Counted from the first letter of the stretch, positions 17,472 through 27,040 are shown. The stretch: 64,000 nucleotides of DNA from Cohnella candidum (GCF_003713065.1 NZ_CP033433.1:4031001-4095000); one strand, 5' to 3'. Made by a program: numbers and translations. Notes: a model not told the origin generated them from the sequence alone.

Positions 17472-18491
17472 ATGACCATACTCATTCCTTCCTACGAACC
17501 GGACCAACGGCTGATCGGCCTCATTCACAAGCTGAAAGAAGTCAGCGGCGATCCCATTCTGATCGTAGACGACGGCAGCGGCGACGACTATCGCGGCATT
17601 TTCGATACCGCCAAGAATGCCGGCTGCACCGTCCTCACGCATCGGACCAACCAAGGCAAAGGCCGGGCGTTGAAAACGGGTTTCGACTACGTCAGGGAGC
17701 ACGGCATCAAAGACGATATCGTCTGCGCGGACAGCGACGGCCAGCACCTGCCGGGTGATATTCTGAAAATCACGGAAGCCATCCGTCGGCACCGCAACCA
17801 CATCGTGCTCGGCAGCCGGCAATTCACGGGCAAGGTTCCCTTGCGAAGCCGCATCGGAAATTCGGCGACGAGAATGGTGTACGCGATGGCCACGGGCAAA
17901 CCCGTGCAGGACACGCAAACCGGGCTCCGCGGCTATTCCTCCGAGATGCTCGATTGGCTGTGCCAAGTCCAGGGCGACCGTTTCGAATACGAAATGAACA
18001 TGCTGCTCGAGGCTCCGAAAGCCGGCTACGATCTATACGAGGTTCCGATCGAAACGGTGTATCTCGACGACAACAAATCGTCCCATTTCCGTCCGCTGGC
18101 CGATTCCGCGAAGGTGTACTTTCCGTTCCTTAAGTTCTGCGCGTCTTCGGGTTTCGCCGCGGTGCTGGACTTCGCGCTCCTGTTTTTACTGCAATGGATG
18201 TTCGGGAGTCTGTTCTTGTCGGTCATCGGCGCTCGGTTATGCAGCTCGATTTTCAATTACACGGTGAACCGCAAAATCGTCTTCGCCGGGAGAGCCCAAA
18301 CAACCGCACGCACCTCGATACCCAAATACTTCTCGCTCGCCGTCGCGATCGTGCTTTTGAATTACGGCCTCCTCCATCTTTTCCACGTGAACGTCGGCAT
18401 CCCGCTCTTCGGATCCAAACTGATCACGGAAATATCGCTGTTCTTGCTCAGCTTCTGGGTGCAGCTGAAACTCATCTTCAAATCGGCTTGA
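17472..18491 (+). CDS. GT2 glycosyltransferase fused to a GtrA membrane domain
   Basis: 339 residues. The first 210 form a GT2 dolichol-phosphate-mannose-synthase-like domain (TILIPSYEPD, LIVDDGSGDD, ADSDGQHLP with the DxD-type acidic motif, GSRQFTG). The C-terminal 120 residues hold four hydrophobic helices of the GtrA family (FCASSGFAAVLDFALLFLLQ, FNYTVNRKIVF). This fusion probably makes an undecaprenyl-phosphate sugar and moves it across the membrane for surface-polymer decoration. GGAGG precedes ATG 17472; it is the second gene of the operon with the phosphodiester glycosidase. Confidence 0.9.
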   Translation: MTILIPSYEPDQRLIGLIHKLKEVSGDPILIVDDGSGDDYRGIFDTAKNAGCTVLTHRTNQGKGRALKTGFDYVREHGIKDDIVCADSDGQHLPGDILKITEAIRRHRNHIVLGSRQFTGKVPLRSRIGNSATRMVYAMATGKPVQDTQTGLRGYSSEMLDWLCQVQGDRFEYEMNMLLEAPKAGYDLYEVPIETVYLDDNKSSHFRPLADSAKVYFPFLKFCASSGFAAVLDFALLFLLQWMFGSLFLSVIGARLCSSIFNYTVNRKIVFAGRAQTTARTSIPKYFSLAVAIVLLNYGLLHLFHVNVGIPLFGSKLITEISLFLLSFWVQLKLIFKSA

Positions 18492-18564
18492 AAGACGCCT
18501 TCATTTGCTGGATGGTGCGGCGGGATCGAAGTGGTGGTTTAAGCCTATTCCTTCTAAAATGCGC

Positions 18565-18602
18565 AAAACGCCTAAGCGGCTCGTGCGCTTAGGCGTTTTC
18601 TC
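18565..18602. terminator. Bidirectional terminator
   Basis: Hairpin AAAACGCCTAAGCG / CGCTTAGGCGTTTT between the convergent glycosyltransferase and S-layer genes. Confidence 0.88.
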
Positions 18603-18604
18603 TG

Positions 18605-20962
18605 TTATTGGACGATGACCGGAATGCTGGACGAGACACCGTTCACGGTAAAGGTGATCGGGTAGGTGCCTTTCACGGAAGTGATCGTCTTCTGCCCGAA
18701 AATGACCCATAACCAATTTTCAAACGAGACGTTGCTGAACGTGATCGTTCTCCCGTTGTTCGAAATCATGGATGCGTCCAGGGGAATCTGAGCCGAACCC
18801 CAGGTTTGATATAAATCCGAGGTAGAGGCGACGAAAGCTCCGCCCAAGTCTACGGTCACGGTTACATTCTGCATAGGAACCGTCGTCGAAAGGTATGGCC
18901 TTATTAAAGTTGCGGTACTGCCTGCATCGAAAACGTATTGTGTTTTCGAGTCCGCATCAAGCAGCCTGAACAACGTGTTCCGCGATTGCACGACGACGGT
19001 CGTCGCCGCGCTTACGTTGCCTGCGGCATCCTCCGCGGTCAGCGACAAACTCTTGTCGGCAGGCAACGGAGAGATCACGATCGCAAAGTTCCCTTGCGCA
19101 TCGGCATTGCCGGACGCGATCATCTCCGCCCCGTCCAAGACCTTCACGTAGGACAGCGGCTCTGCGCAGCCGACGATTGACGTCGAATCACTATTGACCG
19201 TATCCGTCACGGACGGGGCTTCCGGAGCCTCGGTATCCCTGGCGATGACGGTACGGGATGTCGCCGCGCTCACGTTCCCGCTGGCATCCGTCGCCGTGAC
19301 CCGGATGGCCGTCCCCGCGGTCTGCTTCTGGATCGACACCGTATAGCTGCCGTTTGATGCCGCATAGCCATGGCCCACGACTTGGTCTCCAACGCGAACC
19401 ACGATGGACGTTCCCGCTTCCGCTGTCCCGGCGATGGATTCCGTGTCCTCATAAACGGCTCCAGTCACGGAAGGCGCGCTCGGAGGAGTCGTATCCGCCT
19501 TCGGTGTCGCCGGAGTCGGCGGCTTAGGCGTGATCGGCGTCGAGGTGGTTCCCACTTGCACGTCCTTGACCAAGTCCTTGATCTGATCGAAGTTCATGAG
19601 CAGATCGCTGGCCTTCGCCCCTTCCGGCAGCACGATTTTTTCGATCGGCTTCTTCACGTCCAGCTTGGCCGTCGAGTTCAGCACTTCCAGCGTGCCGACC
19701 GCAGCATCGATCTGCACGTTCTTCGCGCCTTCGGATAACGTCAACTTCGGAATCGTGACTCCGGCGTCGGCCGTAATCGTAGCGCTCGTATTGACCGTCA
19801 TTTCTCCAATGACGGATTTTCCTTTGGGCTCTACGCGAACATCCTGCTTGTTGACGTTCACGGCGCCCAAAATCGCGTTATTGAACACGACCGTGTTCGA
19901 ATCCCCGCCGTTCACGCTCGTTTCGCCTTCCACGTTCAGTCCGTCGGAATAGAAATCGTGCTGTAAGTTCGCGGAGATCAACAGTTCCCCTCTCACTTTC
20001 AAATTCCGCACCGTCACGAAATCCGCATTCACCGTCAAAGAGCCGTTAATCACGCTTCCAGAACCGTCCAACACCTGATTGCCTTCGAACTCCGCGTCGG
20101 AAACAACCCCGGCCGCATTCAGTTCCAACGAAGCCACGCTTCGGATGACATTGTCTTCGGCAGCGTACCGGATGCCCGCACCTTTCAGTGACGCAGCGTT
20201 AGTCCGAGCAAACAAGCCCGTAAGCGAAACGTCCACTCGATAGGCGATACCGCCGATGACGACTTGACCGTACGTCACTTCGCCTATCGTTCCCTCTATG
20301 TATCCGCTGTTCAAGGCATTCAACAGCAGAACGGCTACCTCCTGCCTCGTCGCCAATGCTTGAGGACGGAACAGCGTGCCGTCTCCTCTCATCAGCTTCA
20401 GATCTAGCGCTCGGTGCACTCCGTCTTTCGCCCAAGGACTTATTGCCGCTTGATCTTCCGGAGCTTGGCTCCCCGCCGTGCTGCCTGCATCCGCGATAAC
20501 GTCGACCGCACGCGAGACATATACGGCGAGCTCTTCGCGCGTCAACCGATCCTTCGGCCGAAAACACCCCGTCGCATCCAGATCCATGATCCCCGCGCTC
20601 ACGACGGCCTCGATGGCCGGATTACTCCAATCCGCCGATTGAACATCCGCCGCAGCCGAACCGCCGTCAGCGTTTAAAGGCAATTCCAGCGTTTTGGCGA
20701 GTACGGACGCAAGCTCCTCCCGGGTAATCGCCTGCGTGGGGCGGAAACGTCCTGCTTGGTCGCCGGTCATGATGCCGAGCGACTGCATGGCGTTAACCGC
20801 GTCTCTTCCCCAGCTCGACACGGCCCCGAAATCCGAATAATGAACCGGCAAGCTGCCTTTCGGCTCGCTTCCGGCGGCGTGAATCACACTCATCGGCAAT
20901 AAAGTCTGCGAGAGTAACAATGATGCAACCACGAGTTTCTTCACGCGTTTTTCCAACAACAA
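18605..20962 (-). CDS. S-layer homology protein with beta-helix and Ig-like domains
   Basis: 785-residue exported protein. Signal peptide (about 1-30, ending IHAAG), three SLH repeats (about 41-90, 105-155, 165-215; motifs FRPTQAITREELA, FRPKDRLTREELA, FRPQALATRQEVA) that bind pyruvylated wall polymer, a repetitive beta-rich middle of stacked turns (about 220-440), a Pro/Thr linker, two Ig-like repeats beginning DTTPPSAPSV and DTEAPEAPSV, and a C-terminal beta domain. The start is within three tandem TTG codons after AGGGGG. It probably anchors an adhesive or structural layer at the wall. No enzymatic motif seen. Confidence 0.9.
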   Translation of the reverse strand: MLLEKRVKKLVVASLLLSQTLLPMSVIHAAGSEPKGSLPVHYSDFGAVSSWGRDAVNAMQSLGIMTGDQAGRFRPTQAITREELASVLAKTLELPLNADGGSAAADVQSADWSNPAIEAVVSAGIMDLDATGCFRPKDRLTREELAVYVSRAVDVIADAGSTAGSQAPEDQAAISPWAKDGVHRALDLKLMRGDGTLFRPQALATRQEVAVLLLNALNSGYIEGTIGEVTYGQVVIGGIAYRVDVSLTGLFARTNAASLKGAGIRYAAEDNVIRSVASLELNAAGVVSDAEFEGNQVLDGSGSVINGSLTVNADFVTVRNLKVRGELLISANLQHDFYSDGLNVEGETSVNGGDSNTVVFNNAILGAVNVNKQDVRVEPKGKSVIGEMTVNTSATITADAGVTIPKLTLSEGAKNVQIDAAVGTLEVLNSTAKLDVKKPIEKIVLPEGAKASDLLMNFDQIKDLVKDVQVGTTSTPITPKPPTPATPKADTTPPSAPSVTGAVYEDTESIAGTAEAGTSIVVRVGDQVVGHGYAASNGSYTVSIQKQTAGTAIRVTATDASGNVSAATSRTVIARDTEAPEAPSVTDTVNSDSTSIVGCAEPLSYVKVLDGAEMIASGNADAQGNFAIVISPLPADKSLSLTAEDAAGNVSAATTVVVQSRNTLFRLLDADSKTQYVFDAGSTATLIRPYLSTTVPMQNVTVTVDLGGAFVASTSDLYQTWGSAQIPLDASMISNNGRTITFSNVSFENWLWVIFGQKTITSVKGTYPITFTVNGVSSSIPVIVQ

Positions 20963-21156
20963 AGACCCCCTAGGATATGTGAGTTAGGACAAGGTGACTG
21001 GCCCTAGTGAGTCTATTATAAGGGCGCCGGCAAATCTAGGTAAGAGAGATTCCAAATTTACGCAAAACGACTCCCCTTTCCGTCCAAGCCGTCATCATCT
21101 TGTCCGAATAAGGTGTCGGAGAAGCATCTATTTGACTTGAAAGGTGTGTTATTTCA

Positions 21157-21789
21157 ATGAGTCTTAACATCAGCAGGCTGAGAACCGTGAGCGATTCCTC
21201 GACGACCTTCGTCGGACCTGACCGGAATACCGCCATCAGCGGCGCCTTATCCGGAAGCGGTACGCCTGCGACAAACTACACTCCGCGGCTGTATTTCGGA
21301 TGGCCGGGTTTGGCCCCTTATTCCAACGATAACGGCTTGCCTAAGTTAACGCCGTCTTACGTATGGGACAGCACCATCGGCAACGGCGAACGGATCGGAG
21401 TCGCGGCGAGAACTTCCTTCATCAGTAATCCCGGCGCTATCGCTTTGAGCATTGCCGTAAGCATTGCCGTTTTTTGCGATAACGCCCACGATACGCAAAT
21501 CCAGATTTTCCGTCAAGGAGAGCCCTTCCCTTATGCAACGATAACTCCGAAGGATACTTTCGGCGTGCCGCTCCCGTTATCGGACGGTTCCATGACCCCC
21601 ATTGATGAGCCCGGCCCCACGTTTAACTGGCAAGATATCCGGTTTTACTCCTCGAACATCATATTAACTCCCGCAGACGCCCCATACTCCGTCGTGTTAT
21701 CCATTGAAGGCCAGAATTATATCTCCTCCGGTCCGAATCCGGCGGGGATCGCGTTCGTGATGGACTCTTATTTTATTACCGAATCCTGA
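21157..21789 (+). CDS. Conserved-looking protein of unknown function (210 aa)
   Basis: Not recognised. 210 residues, no signal peptide and no clear membrane helix except the mildly hydrophobic stretch ALSIAVSIAVFC in the middle. Composition is rich in Ser, Thr, Pro, Gly and aromatic residues with alternating hydrophobic pattern, suggesting a beta-sandwich structural protein. AAAGGTG precedes ATG 21157 and a clear terminator follows, so it is a single-gene unit. Lying among S-layer, coat and surface genes it could be an envelope or spore-surface protein, but this is inference. Confidence 0.7.
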   Translation: MSLNISRLRTVSDSSTTFVGPDRNTAISGALSGSGTPATNYTPRLYFGWPGLAPYSNDNGLPKLTPSYVWDSTIGNGERIGVAARTSFISNPGAIALSIAVSIAVFCDNAHDTQIQIFRQGEPFPYATITPKDTFGVPLPLSDGSMTPIDEPGPTFNWQDIRFYSSNIILTPADAPYSVVLSIEGQNYISSGPNPAGIAFVMDSYFITES

Positions 21790-21798
21790 TAACTCCTT

Positions 21799-21825
21799 AA
21801 GACGTGAGCGATCACGTCTTTTTTC
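21799..21825 (+). terminator. Rho-independent terminator
   Basis: Hairpin AAGACGTGA-GCGA-TCACGTCTT followed by TTTTTC. Confidence 0.88.
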
Positions 21826-21891
21826 GAACCTTAGCATGGGCGGGAACATACCCTAAATGAAAGCAGCAATGAGCTTAAGGAGTGAAGACGC

Positions 21892-22167
21892 ATGGCATTC
21901 ATGCCGCCGCTCGGAACACCCGCCCCGACTCTCCCGCCCCCGGATTACATCCCCGTACCGCCTTATGGAACGTATATCGTCGACTGCTTGCAAAACTATA
22001 CTTACGTCTGGTTGGTAAACGGGGAGAGCTTCTGGTTTTACCCGACTCGGGTGGAATACGGCGAAGTCGCGGGATACCGATGGAACGGTGCGTTCTGGTA
22101 TTTCTACGGCATCGATCCGCGGTTTATCGATACCGTATCCTGTCCGCCTATTCCGACACTGTACTAA
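21892..22167 (+). CDS. Small aromatic- and proline-rich protein of unknown function
   Basis: 91 residues, no recognised family. The first 25 are Pro-rich (PPLGTPAPTLPPPDYIPVPP); the rest is rich in Tyr, Trp and Phe (VWLVNGESFWFYPTRV, RWNGAFWYFYGIDPRF), with two Cys. AAGGAG lies 9 bases before ATG 21892. Such compositions occur in spore-surface and envelope proteins of Bacilli; a role there is only a guess from neighbours. Confidence 0.7.
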   Translation: MAFMPPLGTPAPTLPPPDYIPVPPYGTYIVDCLQNYTYVWLVNGESFWFYPTRVEYGEVAGYRWNGAFWYFYGIDPRFIDTVSCPPIPTLY

Positions 22168-22271
22168 AGGCATCGGGAATTCCGGCTGATAATCACGCCT
22201 GCTCTTGAGCATACTCACCTCGTACGGCAAACAGGTGAATCCTGGAATCGAGAGAAGGAAGGATCGGCCGC

Positions 22272-22988
22272 ATGTTACCACAGAAAACCGCCATCATCAC
22301 GGGAGCAGGCAAAGGAATCGGTTTGGCCGTGGCTCGCGCTTTAGCGAAAGAGGGGGTACGGCTCGGCCTCATCGCCAGATCGGCCGCCGACCTGGAACGC
22401 CTTCGGAGCGAGCTGAAAGAACAGTTCGGCACTGACGCGGCCATCGCGACGGCCGATGTAAGCAACCGAACCGAGGCGGAAGCAGCAGTCGCGCAATTGG
22501 CAGGGCAACTGGGCACCATCGATATTCTCATCAACAACGCAGGCACCGCGACGTTCGGCACCTTGGCGGACATGGACCCCGAAGAATGGCAGCGAATTAT
22601 CCAGGTCAACCTCATGGGGACCTATTATGTGACCCGTGCCGCGTTGCCGCACATGCTGGAACGCAAGCAAGGCGACATCCTGAACGTAGCCTCCACGGCC
22701 GGAGAGCGCGGGTTCGCTACAGGCTCCGCCTATTGCGCCTCCAAATTCGCGGTAATGGGCTTGACGGAATCCCTTTTCCACGAGGTCCGCAAGTCCAACA
22801 TCCGAGTTACGGCCTTAACGCCCAGCACCGTAAACACGGAGTTGGCGTTCAAGGCAGGCTTGCCGATCGGAACGGAAGACCGGATGATGCAGCCGGAAGA
22901 CGTCGCGCAGTTGGTCCTCGCCGCACTGGCCTTACCGCCCCGCGTCGTCATGAAAACGGCCGGCATCTTGACGACCAATCCCCAATAA
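22272..22988 (+). CDS. SDR oxidoreductase, FabG-like
   Basis: 238-residue short-chain dehydrogenase: Rossmann motif TGAGKGIGLAVA, NNAG at about 88, catalytic Ser (NVASTAGERG), and YxxxK in AYCASKFAV. It reduces or oxidises a keto or hydroxyl group with NAD(P)H; 3-oxoacyl-ACP reductase is the nearest annotated type but no fatty-acid genes are near. ATG 22272 follows AGAAGGAAGG. A 159-base gap separates it from the P-loop ATPase. Confidence 0.87.
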   Translation: MLPQKTAIITGAGKGIGLAVARALAKEGVRLGLIARSAADLERLRSELKEQFGTDAAIATADVSNRTEAEAAVAQLAGQLGTIDILINNAGTATFGTLADMDPEEWQRIIQVNLMGTYYVTRAALPHMLERKQGDILNVASTAGERGFATGSAYCASKFAVMGLTESLFHEVRKSNIRVTALTPSTVNTELAFKAGLPIGTEDRMMQPEDVAQLVLAALALPPRVVMKTAGILTTNPQ

Positions 22989-23147
22989 TCAGCAACCAGT
23001 CTGGATTCGGCTCCAAGCCGGACCCAGGCTGTTTCATTTTCCTCGATCACGCTTTGCGGGCCGCCTGAATACGCTGAAGCATAGGCATTTATCCCGGCCT
23101 CACGAGATGTCCGGCATCGGATGAGGCAGATAAAGGAGTGTTTCAGG

Positions 23148-24263
23148 TTGAGCGTAACGGCATCCCACTACTTTGCGCGGGGCAATACCGCGAGCGGCGC
23201 CCATTTCTTGTATGAATCCGCATTCCGGGGACTGGACCGGATCTTCGTCCTGTCTGGACCTCGCGGCACGGGGAAGTCCATGGTTCTGCGGCGTTTGGCC
23301 GATCACTTGATCGAAAAAGGCCAGCATGTGGAGTGCTTCCATTCCCCCCTGCGCCCCGACGAACTGGACGGCATCATCGCCACGGAGTTGGAAGTGGGGA
23401 TCTTGGATGGGCGTGCCAGCGGAGACTTTTCGGCCAAAAGCACATCCGATACTCTCTCCATCGATTTTGGGGAGGCTTTCGATCTGGAGCGCATTTCCCC
23501 GGAGGACCTTGAAACGATTGATGCCCTCCAAGAGAAACTGGATCAAGCTTATGCCAAATCTTATGAGACGTTCGCGGCCGCTTTGCGGATCCATGACGAG
23601 TGGGAGAAATATTACATTGGAAGCATGGATTTCGCGAAGGCGGACCGGATTGCGCAAGAATTGAGCGAGGAATTGTTCTCGGGTCGCGCCAAAGATACGC
23701 CCGTTATCGGACGTCACGTCTTCTTCGGAGCGGCTACTCCCAAGGGAGCGTTCGACTATATTCAGAGCTTGACGGCTTCGCTAAGCAGGAGGATTTTCGT
23801 CAAAGGACGGCCGGGTTCCGGCAAATCCACGATGCTGAAGAAGCTTGCGGCCGCCGCTGAATCGAAGGGGATCGACGTTCGAGTGTTCCATTGCGGCTTT
23901 GATCCGAACAGTCTCGATATGCTGATTTTCCCCGAACTGAGCACCGCGATCTTCGACAGCACCGCGCCTCACGAGTACTTCCCGGATCGGGAGGGCGACG
24001 AAATTCTAGATATGTATGCGCTCACGATGACTGCCGGCACGGATGAAGCTTACGCGAACGAATTGGCGCCGATCAAAGAACGTTACTCCGCCGGCATGAA
24101 GGAAGCCACCGCTTATTTGGCGGAAGCCGAGGCGATCGACGCGCAAATCAAATCCATCTATACGGCGGCAACCGACTTCGCGATTGTGGAGTCACACCTG
24201 CGGCAATTACAGTCCGCATTGGATGAGCGGTTGAGCTTGGAAGGCACGTTTCAACTGCAATGA
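23148..24263 (+). CDS. Twin P-loop ATPase of spore-formers (PRK06851-like)
   Basis: 371 residues with two ATP-binding halves: Walker A SGPRGTGKS at 36-44 and KGRPGSGKS at 219-227, each followed by a similar segment (VECFHSPLRPDELDGI and VRVFHCGFDPNSLDML), so the protein is an internal duplication. The family is found in endospore-forming Firmicutes and its function is not known. TTG 23148 is chosen because AAAGGAG lies 9 bases upstream. It is convergent with a coat-protein gene, which fits a sporulation link. Confidence 0.82.
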   Translation: MSVTASHYFARGNTASGAHFLYESAFRGLDRIFVLSGPRGTGKSMVLRRLADHLIEKGQHVECFHSPLRPDELDGIIATELEVGILDGRASGDFSAKSTSDTLSIDFGEAFDLERISPEDLETIDALQEKLDQAYAKSYETFAAALRIHDEWEKYYIGSMDFAKADRIAQELSEELFSGRAKDTPVIGRHVFFGAATPKGAFDYIQSLTASLSRRIFVKGRPGSGKSTMLKKLAAAAESKGIDVRVFHCGFDPNSLDMLIFPELSTAIFDSTAPHEYFPDREGDEILDMYALTMTAGTDEAYANELAPIKERYSAGMKEATAYLAEAEAIDAQIKSIYTAATDFAIVESHLRQLQSALDERLSLEGTFQLQ

Positions 24264-24280
24264 AATGTCGGTTGAAACGC

Positions 24281-24310
24281 AAAGGGCCCCTTCTTTCGAA
24301 GGAGCCCTTG
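24281..24310. terminator. Bidirectional terminator
   Basis: Hairpin AAGGGCCCCTTC-TTTC-GAAGGAGCCCTT between convergent genes; T tract weak on both strands. Confidence 0.75.
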
Positions 24311-24317
24311 TTCGTTA

Positions 24318-25028
24318 TTATTGCGGCATCCGATACTGGCCCATCGTGGAATTAGAGAAATTCATGTTGTTCATGTTGTTCATGCTGTTCATATTGCTCG
24401 CGGTTTGCATGCCATATGCTCCGCCCTGCATGCCATACGCTCCGCCCTGCATCCCAGCCGCTCCGAATTGCGACATGAGCGCTTGATCGGCCGGCTGATA
24501 GCTTTGCATAAAGGTTTGGGCGGTTTGGTCTTTTAACGTAGGCACTTGATATTGCCCTTGCTCATTCATGAGCAAGAACACTTCATAGGCAAAGTTCATG
24601 CATGCCATCGCGCTGTTTTGGATCGCGCGGCGAAGATTCGGATCGGCGCATTCCAAAGCCGCCCAAGTAGCGTTCTTCGCTCCATTCTTATGGCAGATCA
24701 GCATGGCCGCCGCGATCTCTTGGTCGCTGAATTTCGCGTCCGTCTGCGGGGACATTTGCGGCGGGTTGTGAAGGCCGTATTGAACCTGTTGGCCGCCCAT
24801 TCCCTGCATGCTCGGATTCGACATGATCGGCTGAAATCGGGTGTTCCCTTGGGTCAGATGGACGAGTTCATTGTAAGACATAATGGCCGTATGCCGATGA
24901 CGAGCGATCATGTCTTGCAGCCTTGGATCTCTCGCCTGGCTGGCATAAAGATTGAAATGCGCGATTTGATTGATTTTGTCCATGAGACATTCGTGGACTT
25001 CCATCGTTTCGTGGGCACCGAATTGCAT
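24318..25028 (-). CDS. CotF-like spore coat protein
   Basis: 236 residues. Two ferritin-like helical segments of the coat-protein F family (KINQIAHFNLYASQARDPRL and DQEIAAAMLICHKNGAKNAT, ALECADPNLRRAIQNSA) are followed by a low-complexity tail: MQGGAYG occurs twice, then short Met-Asn repeats. CotF-type proteins are synthesised late in the mother cell and assembled in the spore coat. ATG 25028 follows AAAGGAG at a rather long 12 bases. The tail repeats are visible in the DNA as tandem 21-bp and 9-bp units. Confidence 0.85.
   Translation of the reverse strand: MQFGAHETMEVHECLMDKINQIAHFNLYASQARDPRLQDMIARHRHTAIMSYNELVHLTQGNTRFQPIMSNPSMQGMGGQQVQYGLHNPPQMSPQTDAKFSDQEIAAAMLICHKNGAKNATWAALECADPNLRRAIQNSAMACMNFAYEVFLLMNEQGQYQVPTLKDQTAQTFMQSYQPADQALMSQFGAAGMQGGAYGMQGGAYGMQTASNMNSMNNMNNMNFSNSTMGQYRMPQ
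24361..24463. repeat. Tandem coding repeats in coat protein tail
   Basis: A 9-bp unit related to ATGTTGTTC repeats four times near 24362-24395, then two 21-bp copies beginning GCATGCCATA at 24407-24448 with a third degenerate copy. They encode the Met-Asn and MQGGAYG repeats and are likely to vary in number between strains. Confidence 0.75.
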
Positions 25029-25140
25029 GCGAAATGAACACTCCTTTGAGGGTTGGAATCAAAGATAATGTTTACCTCGCCCCGAAATTTATGCGCCTTG
25101 CTTCCCCCCCATTCTCGATTCCGGTTTTTGCGCCCCCGAT

Positions 25141-25323
25141 TTATTGCTTTTGGGCACTAACTTCGGCTTAGATCGTGAAAGCGGGGTCGTTTTATTGCGT
25201 TTCGACGCTAAATCTCCTGTTTCACCGTCGATGTGAAGGCAATAGCGAGCTTTTAGTGTCCAAAAGCAACAACTCTGCAATCGAACCGACCCAAGCCTCC
25301 ATTTTAGTGTCGAAAGGCAATAA
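25141..25323. repeat. Symmetric cluster of four 21-bp repeats
   Basis: Consensus TTATTGCNTTTCGACACTAAA. Copies: 25141-25161 (+), 25192-25212 (+), 25252-25272 (-), 25303-25323 (-). Copies on each arm start 51 bases apart and the whole is exactly symmetric about 25232, although the sequence between copies is only partly similar. It fills the 372-base gap between the coat gene and mqo, which holds no convincing gene. Function unknown. Confidence 0.85.
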
Positions 25324-25341
25324 CTTGGGCAGCCCCATCAC

Positions 25342-25383
25342 GCAAAAGGCCTCCATCCCGGAGATCCGGAACGAAGGCCTTAC
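25342..25383 (-). terminator. Terminator of mqo
   Basis: Hairpin with arms AAGGCCT and AGGCCTT and an inner CCGGAT/ATCTCCGG stem; on the minus strand it ends in TTTTGCG, just after the mqo stop. Confidence 0.75.
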
Positions 25384-25400
25384 AGAGACGTTCATGGTTT

Positions 25401-26906
25401 TTAGTTGACCAGCTGCAGCTCACGTTCGCTGACGAGTCCGAGCGCGCGTGCCGTGGAATGATGGATTTCGCGGATGAGTTCCGGATTCTTAAGCAGCGAC
25501 AGGCCGTAAGACGGAATCATTTCCTTGATCTTGGACTCCCACTCCGGCATCCGTTGCGGGAAGCACTTCTGCATAACCTCCAGCATGACGGATACGGCGG
25601 TCGAAGCTCCCGGGGATGCGCCGAGCAGCGCGGCGATCGAACCGTCCGCGGCACTCACGACCTCCGTGCCGAATTGAAGCGTCCCTTTGCCGGAGTCGGT
25701 ATCTTTGATGACCTGCACGCGCTGGCCCGCGACGACCAAATCCCAATCCTCGATCTTGGCGTCGGGGATGAACTCGCGCAGCTCTTCCATGCGCTGTTCT
25801 TTCGACAGCATCACTTGCTGGATCAGGTATTTCGTCAACGGCATGTTCTTCGCGCCTGCCGCAAGCATCGTAAAGAGGTTATTCGGCTTCACGGAAGTGA
25901 TCAAGTCGAACATGGAGCCCGTTTTGAGGAACTTCGGCGAGAATCCGGCGAACGGTCCGAACAGGAGCGATTTCTTGTTGTCGATGAATCGCGTGTCCAA
26001 GTGCGGAACCGACATCGGCGGAGCGCCGACCTTGGCTTTGCCGTATACTTTGGCATGATGCTGCTCGACGACTTTCGGATTGTTGCACACCATGAACAGT
26101 CCGCTTACCGGGAACCCCCCGATGTGCTTGCCTTCGGGAATGCCCGATTTTTGCAGCAGATGCAGGCTTCCGCCGCCGCCGCCGATGAAGACGAATTTCG
26201 CGTTGTGGCGGGCAACGGTGCCGCTCTCGAGGTTCCGGATTTTCAACTCCCAAGATCCGTCGCTCGCCCGTTTAATATTATCTACCTGATGCTTATATTG
26301 GATTTCGACGTTCCGGCTCTTCAAGTGATCGAACAACAAACGAGTCAAAGCGCCGAAGTTGACGTCCGTTCCGGAATCGATTTTGGTCGCCGCAATCGGT
26401 TCATTCGATGGACGGTCCTTCATCATCACCGGAATCCATTCCTTGAGCTTGGCCGGATCGTCGGAAAACTCCATCCCTTGGAACAGCGGGTTGCCGGACA
26501 TCGCTTCAAACCGTTTCCTCAGGAAGTTGACGTCTTTCTCCCCTTGCACGAAGCTCATGTGCGGCAGCGAGCGGATAAAGTCCTCCGGATTGGAGATGAG
26601 CTTGCGTTCCACAAGGTACGACCAAAACTGCCGGGATACCTGGAACTGTTCATTGACCTTGATGGCTTTGCTGATATCGACGGATCCGTCCGGTTTCTCG
26701 ACGGTGTAGTTCAGCTCGCAAAGCGCCGCGTGTCCCGTGCCCGCGTTATTCCATTCGTTGGAGCTTTCCTCTCCTGCGGACGCGAGCTTCTCGAACACCT
26801 TGATTTCCCATTCCGGCGCCAGTTCCTTCAGCAGCGCGCCCAAGGTCGCGCTCATGACTCCGGCGCCGATCAAAATCACATCTGTTGTTGCGTGTCTGTC
26901 GCTCAT
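25401..26906 (-). CDS. mqo: Malate:quinone oxidoreductase
   Basis: 501-residue FAD enzyme that oxidises malate to oxaloacetate and passes electrons to the quinone pool at the inner face of the membrane. The FAD-binding start [20 protein letters not shown], the downstream [19 protein letters not shown] and [18 protein letters not shown] are highly conserved in Mqo, and the length is exact. ATG 26906 follows AAGGAAGG. The gene is monocistronic with its own terminator. Confidence 0.97.
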   Translation of the reverse strand: MSDRHATTDVILIGAGVMSATLGALLKELAPEWEIKVFEKLASAGEESSNEWNNAGTGHAALCELNYTVEKPDGSVDISKAIKVNEQFQVSRQFWSYLVERKLISNPEDFIRSLPHMSFVQGEKDVNFLRKRFEAMSGNPLFQGMEFSDDPAKLKEWIPVMMKDRPSNEPIAATKIDSGTDVNFGALTRLLFDHLKSRNVEIQYKHQVDNIKRASDGSWELKIRNLESGTVARHNAKFVFIGGGGGSLHLLQKSGIPEGKHIGGFPVSGLFMVCNNPKVVEQHHAKVYGKAKVGAPPMSVPHLDTRFIDNKKSLLFGPFAGFSPKFLKTGSMFDLITSVKPNNLFTMLAAGAKNMPLTKYLIQQVMLSKEQRMEELREFIPDAKIEDWDLVVAGQRVQVIKDTDSGKGTLQFGTEVVSAADGSIAALLGASPGASTAVSVMLEVMQKCFPQRMPEWESKIKEMIPSYGLSLLKNPELIREIHHSTARALGLVSERELQLVN

Positions 26907-27040
26907 TGCAATCCTTCCTTATATCTAAATTTACGGGTTGAAAGTGTCGAATTTCACATATTCATAGTTTAACACTATTACTTCTCTTATGATAGTTATA
27001 ACCTATCCCAGCATAACCGCGGGAATGGAAGAATTCCATG

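Noticed and set aside
25458..26972. 504-codon plus-strand frame opposite mqo
   Set aside because: Antisense artefact of codon bias; mqo is certain and the frame has no ribosome site or motif.
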